The notes beneath the pieces are model-generated. The model saw only the letters and a list, made by a program, of their open reading frames with translations. It was not told the DNA's origin and made no database searches. Below, one piece after another: positions 8,634-16,327 of a stretch of 64,000 bases of DNA. Within the stretch, counting starts at the first letter, position 1; the number at the start of each line of letters is the position of its first letter. The translations under genes were made by a program, and so were the position numbers. This stretch comes from Nonomuraea solani (GTDB lineage: Bacteria > Actinomycetota > Actinomycetes > Streptosporangiales > Streptosporangiaceae), in the NCBI RefSeq assembly GCF_900108335.1, contig NZ_FNVT01000007.1, positions 434,001 through 498,000 on the forward strand, in the 5' to 3' direction.

Positions 8634-8840
8634 ATGCGAAAGTTCGCAGCGGGGGCGGCGATCATCGTGAGCGCGACGCTGGGCGTCGGAGTCGTCGCCC
8701 TGTCCGGCCACGTCGACGGCGGCGCCGCCGTCGCCGGGCACGGCTGGGCCAACGTCACCCCTGCCGGTGACGACTGGATCGGGGTGGCACCGGCCAACCG
8801 CGACTGGGCCGCACCGGCCAGTGACGACTGGATCGGCTAG
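8634..8840 (+). CDS. Small secreted peptide with Asp-Trp octad repeats
   Basis: A 68-aa product. Residues 1-27 form a signal-peptide or membrane-anchor segment (MRKFAAGAAIIVSATLGVGV). The C-terminus is built of three octads with the pattern PA-x-x-DW-x-x: PAGDDWIG, PANRDWAA and PASDDWIG. The outer two octads share 16 identical bases (8767-8782 and 8821-8836), so the repeat arose by duplication. The ATG at 8634 has GGGAG 7 bp upstream; the frame can be extended to 8484 but without a ribosome site. No family was recognised. The 177 bp between the preceding remnant and this start show no other gene. A hairpin shared with the convergent MFS gene follows. Confidence 0.6.
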   Translation: MRKFAAGAAIIVSATLGVGVVALSGHVDGGAAVAGHGWANVTPAGDDWIGVAPANRDWAAPASDDWIG

Positions 8841-8855
8841 CCACAGGTCGTCCCA

Positions 8856-8897
8856 GACCCGGCAGCGGTGTTCGCGAGTGTGAGCCCCTGCCGGGTC
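8856..8897. terminator. Bidirectional hairpin terminator between convergent genes
   Basis: GACCCGGCAG (8856-8865) and CTGCCGGGTC (8888-8897) form a perfect 10-bp stem around a 22-nt loop, between the small peptide gene and the convergent MFS gene. The right arm reaches the MFS stop codon. It can serve both strands. Confidence 0.55.
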
Positions 8898-10080
8898 ACG
8901 GGCCCCGGGTGCCGATGGCGGCCACGAGGGCGAAGGTGCCGACGCCGATCAGGGCCGCCGTCGCGCCCGTCGGGCCCAGGTCGAAGAGGCGGCCGATCAG
9001 CAGGTCCGCCGCGCACGAGAACATGCCGGCGCAGAACGCCAGAACACCGTAGTAGGAGCCGAAGCGCTCGGGTGGCGCGTGCCGGGCGGCGCGCTGGAAG
9101 ATGGCCGGCTGGACCAGCCCGTTCGACACCCCGTTGAGCACGGCCGCGACCATCAGCGGGCCGGCCTGCGTACCGTCGAGCGGGGCGAGCACGAAGAACG
9201 TCGCCGCCGCGCACAGCAGGCCGAGGCGCAGCACCCACGGACGCTCGCCCCGCCGCCCGGCGGCGACGAACGGCTGGGCGGCCGCCGCGACCGCGGCCAG
9301 CACGCTGAAGGAGAGCGTCGCCGCGGCCGGGGTGAAGCCGAGCAGCGGCACGGCGGTCATGATGTGGTTCGCGAGCAGCGACGTGGGCGCGGTCATCAGC
9401 GCGAAGAGCACGAACGTACGGTCGCCGAGCACCCTCCGCACCCCGGTGAGAATGTCGCCGAAGCGGGCGGGCGCCGGTTTCCTCCCGGAATGCGGCAGGA
9501 GCAGGAACAGGACGGCGGACACCGTCCACATGGCCGCCGCCGCTCCGGCCAGCAGCACGAACCCGGGCCCCAGGGAGAGCAGGACGAGCCCCACGGGCGG
9601 TCCCACGACCGTCGCGATGTGCTGGGCCCCGACATAGGCGGCGAACCCACCGGCGCGGCGGGCGGGGCCGACGCCGGCCAGCAGGCTCTGGGCCGCCGGG
9701 TTGTAGAGCGCGCCGCCGACGGCGAGGACGACGGCGGCGCCGAGCAGTCCGCCCACCCCGTCCGCGACGCCGAGCAGACCGAAGCCCAGCGCGCGAAGGA
9801 CGCAGGCGATCACCCCGGTACGCCGCGCGCCGAGCAGATCGGTGACCGCCCCGACCGGCAGCAGAAGGGCGAACTGCAGCCCGACCCGCACCCCGAGGAT
9901 CAATCCCACCGTGCCGGCCAGCAGGCCCAGGTCGTGCCGGAGGTGCGCGACCAGGTGCGCCATCACCGAGAAGAACCCCAGGCAGGCGGCGAACTGGATG
10001 GTGACCACCATCACGACCAGCCGGCGGCCGGACGGCGGGTCCGCGACGGGGTCGGGCGGCGTGAGGGCGGCGACGGTCAC
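8896..10080 (-). CDS. Major facilitator superfamily transporter (drug-efflux type)
   Basis: A 394-aa membrane protein with 12 predicted hydrophobic segments in two halves. The loop between segments 2 and 3 has the MFS-A-like pattern GAVTDLLGARR (about residue 78-88). The central loop is basic (HSGRKPAPARF, near 198). This size and pattern fit proton-driven exporters of small molecules; the substrate is unknown. The start is GTG at 10080 and no clear ribosome site precedes it, so it may be leaderless or start slightly downstream. It is divergent from the serine hydrolase at 10257, and the shared 176-bp gap contains a strong palindrome near the hydrolase. Confidence 0.82.
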   Translation of the reverse strand: MTVAALTPPDPVADPPSGRRLVVMVVTIQFAACLGFFSVMAHLVAHLRHDLGLLAGTVGLILGVRVGLQFALLLPVGAVTDLLGARRTGVIACVLRALGFGLLGVADGVGGLLGAAVVLAVGGALYNPAAQSLLAGVGPARRAGGFAAYVGAQHIATVVGPPVGLVLLSLGPGFVLLAGAAAAMWTVSAVLFLLLPHSGRKPAPARFGDILTGVRRVLGDRTFVLFALMTAPTSLLANHIMTAVPLLGFTPAAATLSFSVLAAVAAAAQPFVAAGRRGERPWVLRLGLLCAAATFFVLAPLDGTQAGPLMVAAVLNGVSNGLVQPAIFQRAARHAPPERFGSYYGVLAFCAGMFSCAADLLIGRLFDLGPTGATAALIGVGTFALVAAIGTRGP

Positions 10081-10190
10081 CCGGGAGATGACAGCAGAGA
10101 TCGGGCAGGCCGTCCAATAGTGATATGTGACATCAATCCATACAAAAACGGATATCGCCGGTACGGGCTTGTCCTGATCACCGTCGCGCT

Positions 10191-10225
10191 TGCGAACACT
10201 GTGCGCACAGAGTACAGTGTTCGCA
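10191..10225. promoter_or_regulatory. Perfect 12-bp inverted repeat, probable repressor operator
   Basis: TGCGAACACTGT (10191-10202) and ACAGTGTTCGCA (10214-10225) are perfect inverted copies 11 bp apart. Between them lies a second palindrome, TGTGCGCACA (10200-10209). Size and symmetry suit a TetR-type dimer or a pair of dimers. It sits 32 bp before the ATG of the serine hydrolase, where a repressor would block transcription. No TetR-like gene adjoins it. Confidence 0.7.
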
Positions 10226-10256
10226 TAAGCGGAACGGCGTACAAAAGGAGTCGAGC

Positions 10257-11714
10257 ATGTCGACGAACGTGAACTGGACCGAGCAGGGCGGCTGGACGGC
10301 CAAGGGCGAGTGGGGGACGGCGGACTCGCGGGGCCGCACCTTCGACGTGGCCCGCTGGCAGGCCCGCTTCGACGAGCTGCGCGAGCGGCACCACGTGCCG
10401 GGCGCGTCGCTGGCCGTGCTGGTCGACGGCCAGGTGCACGAGCTGGCCAGCGGGGTGCTGCACCGCGGCACCGGCGTGAAGGTGACGACCGACTCGGTGT
10501 TCCTGTCCGGCTCGATCGCCAAGGTCTACACCGCCACGCTGGTGATGCGGCTGGTCGACGAGGGCCGGCTGGACCTGGACACGCCCGTGGTGAGCGTGCT
10601 GCCGGAGTTCGCCACCCCCGACCCGGTGGCGACCAGGACGATCACGGTCAGGCAACTGCTGTCGCACACCGGCGGCGTCACCAACGACTTCAACCACGAC
10701 AGCGGCCGCGGCGACGACTGCCTGGCCGAATACGTCAAGGCCGCTCGCGGCGTGGCGCTGGACTGCCCGCCGGGAACGGCCGTCTCGTACGGCGGCCTCG
10801 GCTACGTGGTGCTCGGCCGCGTCATCGAGGTGCTCACCGGCCGCACCTGGGACCAGGCGCTGAAGGACCTGCTCTTCACCCCGCTCGGCCTGGAACGCTC
10901 GATGACCCTGCCGGAAGAGGCCCTGCGCTTCCAGACCGCCATGAGCCACCTCGGCGAGCCCGGCGCCGAGCCCGGCCCCGCGCCGGCCTGGGACCTGATG
11001 CCGCGATCGGCGGGACCCGCCGGGCGGGTCATCGTCTCGGCCGGCGACATGGCCCGCCTCGCCGGCATGCACCTCGGCCACGGCCTCGCTCCCGACGGCA
11101 CCCGCGTTCTGTCGGCGGAGGCGGTCGCCGCGATGCAGCGCCGCGAGGTGGACGTGCCCGACAAGTGGACGGTCTCCGCCGACGGCTGGGGCCTCGGCTG
11201 GACCCTGTACGACTGGGACGGCGTCGCCGGCTACGGCCACGACGGCGCCGCCATCGGCCAGTACGCGTACCTGCGCGTGGTCCCGCGGGCGGGGCTGGCC
11301 CTCGCGCTGATGACCAACGGTGGCAGCGCCCGGCTGCTCTACGCCGACCTGTTCCGCGAGCTGCTGGCGGAGCTGGCCGGCGTGCGGATGCCCGAGCCCT
11401 TCGCCCCGGCGAACCCCGCGCCCGCGGTCGATCTCGCGCCGCTGCTGGGGACGTACAAGCGTGAGGGCGTGGTCATCACGGTCAGCGGGGACGGCGGCGG
11501 CAAGGCGCACATGCGCTACGAGTTCGTGGACGGCATGAAGGACATGTCACCGCCGCTGGAGATGGACCTGGAGCCGGTCACCGAGACCGTGTTCGCCGCC
11601 TCCGGCGCCGGGGCGGCCTTCAGCGAGGACTACATGCCCGTCGTCTTCGCCACGCTGGCCGACGGCTCCCAGGTCTGTTACGTCGGGATGCGCGCCACCC
11701 CCAAGGTCCAGTAA
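10257..11714 (+). CDS. Beta-lactamase-family serine hydrolase with C-terminal extension
   Basis: A 485-aa protein of the class C beta-lactamase/penicillin-binding fold. The nucleophile motif S-x-x-K is seen as SIAK in LSGSIAKVYTA (near residue 84). The second motif is changed to Y-G-G (VSYGGLGY) instead of Y-S-N. The third is H-D-G (GYGHDGAAIG). A region of about 110 residues beyond the fold (from LLGTYKREG) resembles the lipocalin-like tails of esterase-type members. No signal peptide is visible, so it is probably a cytoplasmic esterase or peptidase rather than a lactamase. The ATG at 10257 has AAAAGGAG 6 bp upstream. It is probably under control of the 10191-10225 palindrome. Confidence 0.82.
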   Translation: MSTNVNWTEQGGWTAKGEWGTADSRGRTFDVARWQARFDELRERHHVPGASLAVLVDGQVHELASGVLHRGTGVKVTTDSVFLSGSIAKVYTATLVMRLVDEGRLDLDTPVVSVLPEFATPDPVATRTITVRQLLSHTGGVTNDFNHDSGRGDDCLAEYVKAARGVALDCPPGTAVSYGGLGYVVLGRVIEVLTGRTWDQALKDLLFTPLGLERSMTLPEEALRFQTAMSHLGEPGAEPGPAPAWDLMPRSAGPAGRVIVSAGDMARLAGMHLGHGLAPDGTRVLSAEAVAAMQRREVDVPDKWTVSADGWGLGWTLYDWDGVAGYGHDGAAIGQYAYLRVVPRAGLALALMTNGGSARLLYADLFRELLAELAGVRMPEPFAPANPAPAVDLAPLLGTYKREGVVITVSGDGGGKAHMRYEFVDGMKDMSPPLEMDLEPVTETVFAASGAGAAFSEDYMPVVFATLADGSQVCYVGMRATPKVQ

Positions 11715-11723
11715 GTATATTAA

Positions 11724-11752
11724 TTGACTTATATAAGCGAGAACGCAATAAT
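11724..11752 (+). promoter_or_regulatory. Strong sigma-70-type promoter
   Basis: TTGACT (11724-11729) and AATAAT (11747-11752) are exactly 17 bp apart in an AT-rich island right after the serine hydrolase stop. This is one of the best consensus promoters in the window and should drive the SRPBCC gene at 11789. It implies that gene is not simply read through from upstream. Confidence 0.6.
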
Positions 11753-11788
11753 GACGCGACCCCCCTAGAACGCGACAAGGGACACCCC

Positions 11789-12409
11789 ATGATCGACATC
11801 GCCAGTCAGCTCCAGGCCATCCACCGCGAGGTCGGCAAGAAGCCGATCGACGGCGGCGAGGGCGTCGGAGTCCTCCTCCGGCGCACCTACGACGCCGCGA
11901 TCGACGACGTGTGGGACGCCGTCACCGACCCCGATCGGGTCAAGCGCTGGTTCCTGCCGCTCAGCGGCGACCTGCGCGCCGGCGGCACGTTCCAGCTTGA
12001 GGGCAACGCGGGCGGCGACATCCTCACCTGCGAGCGGCCCCGCCTGCTCAAGGTGACCTTCGGCGGCCCGGCCAGCATCGTCGAGCTGCGCCTGACCCCC
12101 GGCGGGGACGGCGCGACCACGCTCGAACTGGAGCACACCGTGCCCGTCGAGATGGCCGGGAGCGGCGCGGGCGCGCTCTACGTGGGGCCCGGGTGGGACG
12201 GCGCGTTCATGGGCCTGGACCTCTTCCTGCGCGGAGAGGTCGTCGGCGACCCGGTGGCCGCGGCGAACTCCCTGGAGACGCAGGAGTTCTCCAAGGGGTC
12301 CGTGCACGCCTGGACGGCCGCCATCGAGGCCTCGGGCGCCGCCACCGCCGACGAGATCGCCGCGGCGGTGGCGGCCTCCCTCGCCCAGTTCGCCCCGGAC
12401 GCCGGCTGA
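11789..12409 (+). CDS. SRPBCC (AHSA1-like) ligand-binding domain protein
   Basis: A 206-aa protein of the START/Bet v 1-like fold. The N-terminal half shows the usual AHSA1 pattern: RTYDAAIDDVWDAVTDP (about residue 31-47), RVKRWFLPLSG and a glycine-rich beta hairpin, then LELEHTVPV. The C-terminal 60 residues form an alanine-rich helical tail not needed for the fold. Members bind hydrophobic ligands or act as Hsp90 co-chaperone-like domains. No enzymatic residue can be assigned. It has its own likely promoter at 11724-11752. Confidence 0.8.
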   Translation: MIDIASQLQAIHREVGKKPIDGGEGVGVLLRRTYDAAIDDVWDAVTDPDRVKRWFLPLSGDLRAGGTFQLEGNAGGDILTCERPRLLKVTFGGPASIVELRLTPGGDGATTLELEHTVPVEMAGSGAGALYVGPGWDGAFMGLDLFLRGEVVGDPVAAANSLETQEFSKGSVHAWTAAIEASGAATADEIAAAVAASLAQFAPDAG

Positions 12410-12425
12410 ACCGCATCTTCCCCAT

Positions 12426-12463
12426 CGGATAACCCTAATTTCAGGTCTGTTTATCCGTATATT
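12426..12463 (+). promoter_or_regulatory. Inverted repeat and -10 element before the YbaB gene
   Basis: CGGATAA (12426-12432) and TTATCCG (12451-12457) are inverted 18 bp apart, directly followed by TATATT (12458-12463), a good -10 box. No convincing -35 was found. The repeat could be an operator for the type-VII-like cassette or a weak terminator of the SRPBCC gene. Confidence 0.35.
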
Positions 12464-12495
12464 GTGGGAATCATGCGCACAAGCCAGGAGGCGGG

Positions 12496-12846
12496 ATGAC
12501 CTCACCGACCGATCCTTTCAGCACCGGCGGTGACCAGCATCTCGGCAGGCTGCTGAAGGACTTTCAGCGGGAGATGGAGGCCCTGGACGGGCTGCGCGAT
12601 CGCATCGCCTCCGTCCGGGGCCGGGGCGAGGCGGCGGACGGCCGGGTCGTGGTGGACGTGACCCAGAGCGGCGCGCTCGCCGGGATCACCATCGACCCCC
12701 GCGCGATGAAGCTGGGCTCCGACCGGCTCGCGGCGGCGATCATGGAGGCCGCCGGCCGGGCGGCCCGCGACGCCGAGCGGGAGGCGGGCGACGTGGTGAC
12801 GCCCTTCCTCACGGGCACACCGCTGGACGACGGGACCGGGCGGTGA
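12496..12846 (+). CDS. YbaB/EbfC-family protein of a type-VII-secretion-like cassette
   Basis: A 116-aa protein. An N-terminal helix (LLKDFQREMEALDGLRDRI) is followed by the short beta-hairpin typical of YbaB proteins (GRVVVDVTQSGALAGITIDP) and a C-terminal helix rich in alanine and arginine. In actinobacteria, YbaB paralogues of this kind often sit beside WXG100/EspG-like genes, as here. Nucleoid binding is known for the parent family; the role of the secretion-associated branch is unclear. The stop overlaps the GTG of the next gene (GTGA), implying coupling. Confidence 0.75.
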   Translation: MTSPTDPFSTGGDQHLGRLLKDFQREMEALDGLRDRIASVRGRGEAADGRVVVDVTQSGALAGITIDPRAMKLGSDRLAAAIMEAAGRAARDAEREAGDVVTPFLTGTPLDDGTGR

Positions 12847-13745
12847 AGATCAATCCCACCCGCGCGAGCATCTACGGCTTCGGCACGCTCGGCATCGCGG
12901 GCTTCGTGTTCCAGATGCTGGCGGTCGACTACCCCAGCGGCGAACCGGACAAGGCACGCCAGGCCGCCGCCGTCTGGGCCCGCCTGGCCGATCGGATCGA
13001 GCGGAGCCCGGACGCGACGTACCCGGCCGCCGCGTCGGTGTGGCGCAGGAACGAGGGGCAGGGGGTGGCGGCGTTCAAGTCGGCCGTCACCGCCGGGCTC
13101 TATCCGCAGCCGGAGGAGAACGGCTACGCCGCCAAGCTCGCCCGGCGGTGCCGTGACAACAGCACCGCCTGCCTGGAGTTCGCCGAGGTGATCGAGGAGG
13201 CGCGGAAGGCGTACTGGACGCTGGCCTTGGCGAACTTCGCCAGTTTCGTCTTCATCACCACCTTTCCCTGGCAGGCGGGGGTGGCGTACCAGATCACGCA
13301 GATCCTCATGCGGCGGGCGCAGGCGGGGCTGCTGGCCAAGCTGCTGGAGCACAGCATCGCCAAGATCGTGCTGAGCAAGCTGACCGAATACTCGATCGGC
13401 AGCGCCTTCTTCGCCGTGGGCGACGTGGCGGTCGTGGCCGGGGTGAAGGCGGCGCGGGGCGAGGATCCCGGCTCGTTCGGGGACAACGCGACGCAGGCGC
13501 TCAAGGAGTTCACCGCCTCGGTCGCCTTCTACGGCGTGTTCGACGCGGCCGCGCCGCTGGCCAGGAAGGTGACCGCGAACGCGGACGTGCAGTATTTCCT
13601 GAGCCGGCTCGCGGGCGGCTCGGTCGGCTACGGCCCGACGTACGACTCGCTGAACGGGCAGTCGGGCGAGGAGCTCATCCCCACCCCGAAGGAGACCCTG
13701 GGCCGCATCCTGCTCTACTTCACGATGGCCCACAAACCCGCCTGA
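12843..13745 (+). CDS. CpnT N-domain-like protein lacking a toxin tail
   Basis: A 300-aa protein with a GTG start overlapping the YbaB stop. Residues 40-110 are helical with a WRRNEGQGVAAF segment typical of WXG100-like N-domains of secreted polymorphic toxins. Hydrophobic stretches follow at about 125-160 (FASFVFITTFPWQAGVAY) and 175-205. The middle thus resembles the channel/WXG part of CpnT-type proteins, but there is no recognisable C-terminal toxin: the protein ends about 40 residues after the last helix. Two cysteines lie in ARRCRDNSTAC. It may be a toxin-less relative or a structural partner. The family assignment is tentative. Confidence 0.6.
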   Translation: MKINPTRASIYGFGTLGIAGFVFQMLAVDYPSGEPDKARQAAAVWARLADRIERSPDATYPAAASVWRRNEGQGVAAFKSAVTAGLYPQPEENGYAAKLARRCRDNSTACLEFAEVIEEARKAYWTLALANFASFVFITTFPWQAGVAYQITQILMRRAQAGLLAKLLEHSIAKIVLSKLTEYSIGSAFFAVGDVAVVAGVKAARGEDPGSFGDNATQALKEFTASVAFYGVFDAAAPLARKVTANADVQYFLSRLAGGSVGYGPTYDSLNGQSGEELIPTPKETLGRILLYFTMAHKPA

Positions 13746-13752
13746 GGATCAC

Positions 13753-14112
13753 ATGGAAATCGACAAGACACAGATCCGCTCCGCGGCCACCGCCTTCGAC
13801 CTGGAGCGGGGCGAGCTGGGCAGGTTCATCGCCGAGGCGGCCGAGGACCTGAACGCCATCGGCGACTTCTGGGGTGACGGCAAGGAGGGCACGGCGTTCT
13901 TCAAGGGTCAGGGCGCCGCCGGCGGATACGAGGCGGTCACCGGCCAGATCATCGAGGGCACCGAGGTCTACCTCGACGCCCACCACGAGATCGCCTCCCG
14001 CCTGCGCCTCATGGCCGACCTCGTGCAGGTGGCCGACTGGGACAGCGTGGCCGCCATCCTGTCGAAACTGCCTCCCGCCGACCCGGGGCAGAAGATCTGG
14101 GGCACGGGCTAG
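13753..14112 (+). CDS. WXG100-like small secreted-type protein
   Basis: A 119-aa mostly helical protein, third gene of the cassette, 7 bp after the 300-aa gene. It has a helix-turn-helix hairpin with F-W-G at the turn (GDFWGDGKEG, near residue 40), which replaces the W-x-G of WXG100 proteins. The second helix contains YEAVTGQIIEGTEVYLDAHHEIASRL. Such proteins are exported as dimers by type VII secretion. No C-terminal YxxxD/E export signal is obvious. It may pair with the preceding protein. Its stop shares a CTAG with the convergent small gene at 14109. Confidence 0.65.
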   Translation: MEIDKTQIRSAATAFDLERGELGRFIAEAAEDLNAIGDFWGDGKEGTAFFKGQGAAGGYEAVTGQIIEGTEVYLDAHHEIASRLRLMADLVQVADWDSVAAILSKLPPADPGQKIWGTG

Positions 14113-14291
14113 GAGACCGCCACCGGGATGATCGCGCGGGTCGGCTCGCCGGCTTCGAGCTCGGCGCAGCGCCCCTTGCAGAAGCCGTTGGCGACGATCA
14201 GCCGAGCCCGCTCGGGCGTGTAGGCGCTGGTCCGCAGGACGACGAGCACGCCCTGGCACGCCGGACAGGTGGCCGGTTGGTCAGCAGACAT
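14109..14291 (-). CDS. Small zinc-ribbon-like protein
   Basis: A 60-aa protein with two cysteine pairs, CPAC near residue 9-12 and CKGRC at 38-42, spaced as in a treble-clef or zinc-ribbon knuckle. The ATG at 14291 has GAAGGGG upstream. The frame stays open to 14348 but without a ribosome site. It is convergent with the WXG100-like gene, the two stops overlapping by 3 bases. No family name can be given; a nucleic-acid or protein-binding role is typical of such knuckles. Confidence 0.55.
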   Translation of the reverse strand: MSADQPATCPACQGVLVVLRTSAYTPERARLIVANGFCKGRCAELEAGEPTRAIIPVAVS

Positions 14292-14358
14292 GGAAGCCCC
14301 TTCATCGAAGTCGAAGGAGACTCCTGTCCAGAAACCGGTCGGCCACACCTATGACCTC

Positions 14359-15357
14359 TCAAGCCCCCGCCGTCACCTCCTGAAGAGGGAAGTGACAGGC
14401 GGCCGCGTGCAGCGGTTCACCGTCGGCCGGCTCCAAGGGCGGCACGTCCTGGGCGCAGACGTCCTGAGCCTGCCAGCAGCGGGTACGGAAGCGGCACCCC
14501 GACGGCGGGTCGAGCGGCGAGGGCACCTCGCCCTTGAGCAGGATGCGCTCCCGCCGGACGCCGGAGGTGACGTCGAGCACCGGCGCCGCGGACATCAGGG
14601 CGGCGGTGTAGGGGTGCCGCGGCCGGTCGAACACCTGCCGGGTCGGGCCGGTCTCGACGATCTTGCCGAGGTACATGACCGAGACGCGGTCGGCGACGTG
14701 GCGGACGACGGACAGGTCATGTGAGATGAACACGTACGACACGCCGAGCCGGGCCTGCAGGTCGGTGAGCAGGTTGAGCACCTGCGCCTGGACGGACAGG
14801 TCGAGCGCCGACACGGGCTCGTCGCACACGATGACGTCGGGTTCGAGCGCGAGCGCGCGGGCGATCCCCAGCCGCTGCCGCTGGCCGCCGGAGAACTCCT
14901 GCGGATACCGCCGGGCGTCGCCCGCCCGCAACCCGACCATTTCGAGAAGGTCGGCGACCCGCTTGCCGCGCTCCTTCGCCGGTACGAGGTCCCGGTGCGT
15001 CCGCCACGGCTCGGCGACGATGTCCTCGGCGCACAAGCGGGCGTTCAGCGACGCGAACGGGTCCTGGAACACCATCTGGACACGGCGGCGCCACCGCAGC
15101 AGCTCCTTGCCGCGCAGCGCGAACGGGTCCGTGCCCTCGAACCTGACGTGGCCCTGGTCGGGCCGCTCCAGCATGAGCAGCACCCTGGCCAGGGTGGACT
15201 TGCCGCAGCCCGACTCCCCCACCAGGCCCAGCGTCTCGCCGTGCCCCAGGCGCAGGTCGACGCCGTCCAGCGCGCGCAGGCGGCCCTTGCCGGACACGTG
15301 GAAGGTCTTGCTCACCCCCGCCACGTCGAGCAGCGGAACCGTGGCGGCCTCAGTCAT
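14359..15357 (-). CDS. Peptide/sugar ABC transporter ATPase, OppF/DppF type
   Basis: A 332-aa ATPase. Walker A is GESGCGKST (near residue 49), the signature is FSGGQRQR, Walker B is DVIVCDEPVSAL, and the H-loop lies in FISHDLSVV. The C-terminal oligopeptide-transporter domain has the cysteine cluster GCRFRTRCWQAQDVC. It is the last gene of a five-gene importer (binding protein, two permeases, two ATPases), and its start overlaps the OppD-like gene by 8 bases. The importer lies next to a KdgD-like gene, so the cargo may be an acidic oligosaccharide or sugar acid rather than a peptide (inference). Confidence 0.88.
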   Translation of the reverse strand: MTEAATVPLLDVAGVSKTFHVSGKGRLRALDGVDLRLGHGETLGLVGESGCGKSTLARVLLMLERPDQGHVRFEGTDPFALRGKELLRWRRRVQMVFQDPFASLNARLCAEDIVAEPWRTHRDLVPAKERGKRVADLLEMVGLRAGDARRYPQEFSGGQRQRLGIARALALEPDVIVCDEPVSALDLSVQAQVLNLLTDLQARLGVSYVFISHDLSVVRHVADRVSVMYLGKIVETGPTRQVFDRPRHPYTAALMSAAPVLDVTSGVRRERILLKGEVPSPLDPPSGCRFRTRCWQAQDVCAQDVPPLEPADGEPLHAAACHFPLQEVTAGA

Positions 15358-16327
15358 CGGCCAGCTCCTTCCAGTGGTGACACGCGGAATGGCGGCCGGG
15401 CCCGGACTCGGCGAGGACCGGGCGCTCCTCCGCGCACACGTCGGTGGCCATCGTGCAGCGCGCGCGGAAGGCGCAGCCCGAGGGCACCGAGTGCAGGTCG
15501 GGCGGGCTGCCCGGGATGGACTTCAGGTTGGTGCCGCGCGCGACCTCGGCCGGCACCGAGTCGAGCAGGCCCCGCGTGTACGGGTGCCGGGGCCGGGCGA
15601 ACACGTCGGCCACGCGGCCCGTCTCGACGATGGCGCCCGCGTACATGACGGCCACGTGGTCGGCCTGCTCGGCCACGACCGCGAGGTCGTGCGTGATCAG
15701 GATGAGCGCCGTCTGCTGCTCGGTGCGCAGCTCGCGCAGCAGCTCCATGATCTGGGCCTGCACGGTGACGTCGAGGGCGGTGGTGGGCTCGTCGGCGAGC
15801 AGCACCTTGGGCCGCAGGGCCATCGCCAGCGCGATGAGCAGCCGCTGGCGCATGCCGCCGGAGAACTGGTGCGGATAGGCGCCGGCCCGGGCGCGCGGCT
15901 CGGGGATGCCGACCCGTTCCATCAGCTCGACGGCGCGGGCCCGCGCGGCGCGGCGTGACACCCGCTCGTGGATCCGGAACGGCTCGGCGAGCTGGGCGCC
16001 GACCGTCTGGACGGGGTTCAGCGCGGTGAGCGCGTCCTGGAACACGATCGACAGGCCGGGACCGGCCAGCCGCCGGCGCTGGGCCGGCGGCAGGGTGAGG
16101 AGGTCGGTCCCGTCGAGGCGTACGGCGCCGCCGGCCACGTGCGCCACTGGGTCGAGGAGCCCGGCGATGGCCTGCGCCGTCATGCTCTTGCCGCAGCCCG
16201 ACTCGCCCAGGAGCGCCAGCGTCTCGCCGGACTGGACGGAGAAGCTGACCTCGCGCACGGCGCGTACGGTTCCGGCGGGGGTGCGGATGTCGACGGCCAG
16301 CCGATCCACCTCCAGCACTGGGTTCAC
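15350..16327 (-). CDS. Peptide/sugar ABC transporter ATPase, OppD/DppD type
   Basis: A 325-aa ATPase. Walker A is GESGCGKSM with the usual T/S replaced (family members often have S-M or S-V here), the signature is FSGGMRQR, Walker B is KVLLADEPTTAL, and the C-terminal cysteine cluster is CAFRARCTMATDVC. The start is GTG at 16327, whose GTGA overlaps the permease stop and which is preceded by a full AAGGAGGTGA ribosome site. It pairs with the OppF-like subunit to form the ATPase heterodimer. Confidence 0.88.
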   Translation of the reverse strand: MNPVLEVDRLAVDIRTPAGTVRAVREVSFSVQSGETLALLGESGCGKSMTAQAIAGLLDPVAHVAGGAVRLDGTDLLTLPPAQRRRLAGPGLSIVFQDALTALNPVQTVGAQLAEPFRIHERVSRRAARARAVELMERVGIPEPRARAGAYPHQFSGGMRQRLLIALAMALRPKVLLADEPTTALDVTVQAQIMELLRELRTEQQTALILITHDLAVVAEQADHVAVMYAGAIVETGRVADVFARPRHPYTRGLLDSVPAEVARGTNLKSIPGSPPDLHSVPSGCAFRARCTMATDVCAEERPVLAESGPGRHSACHHWKELADD

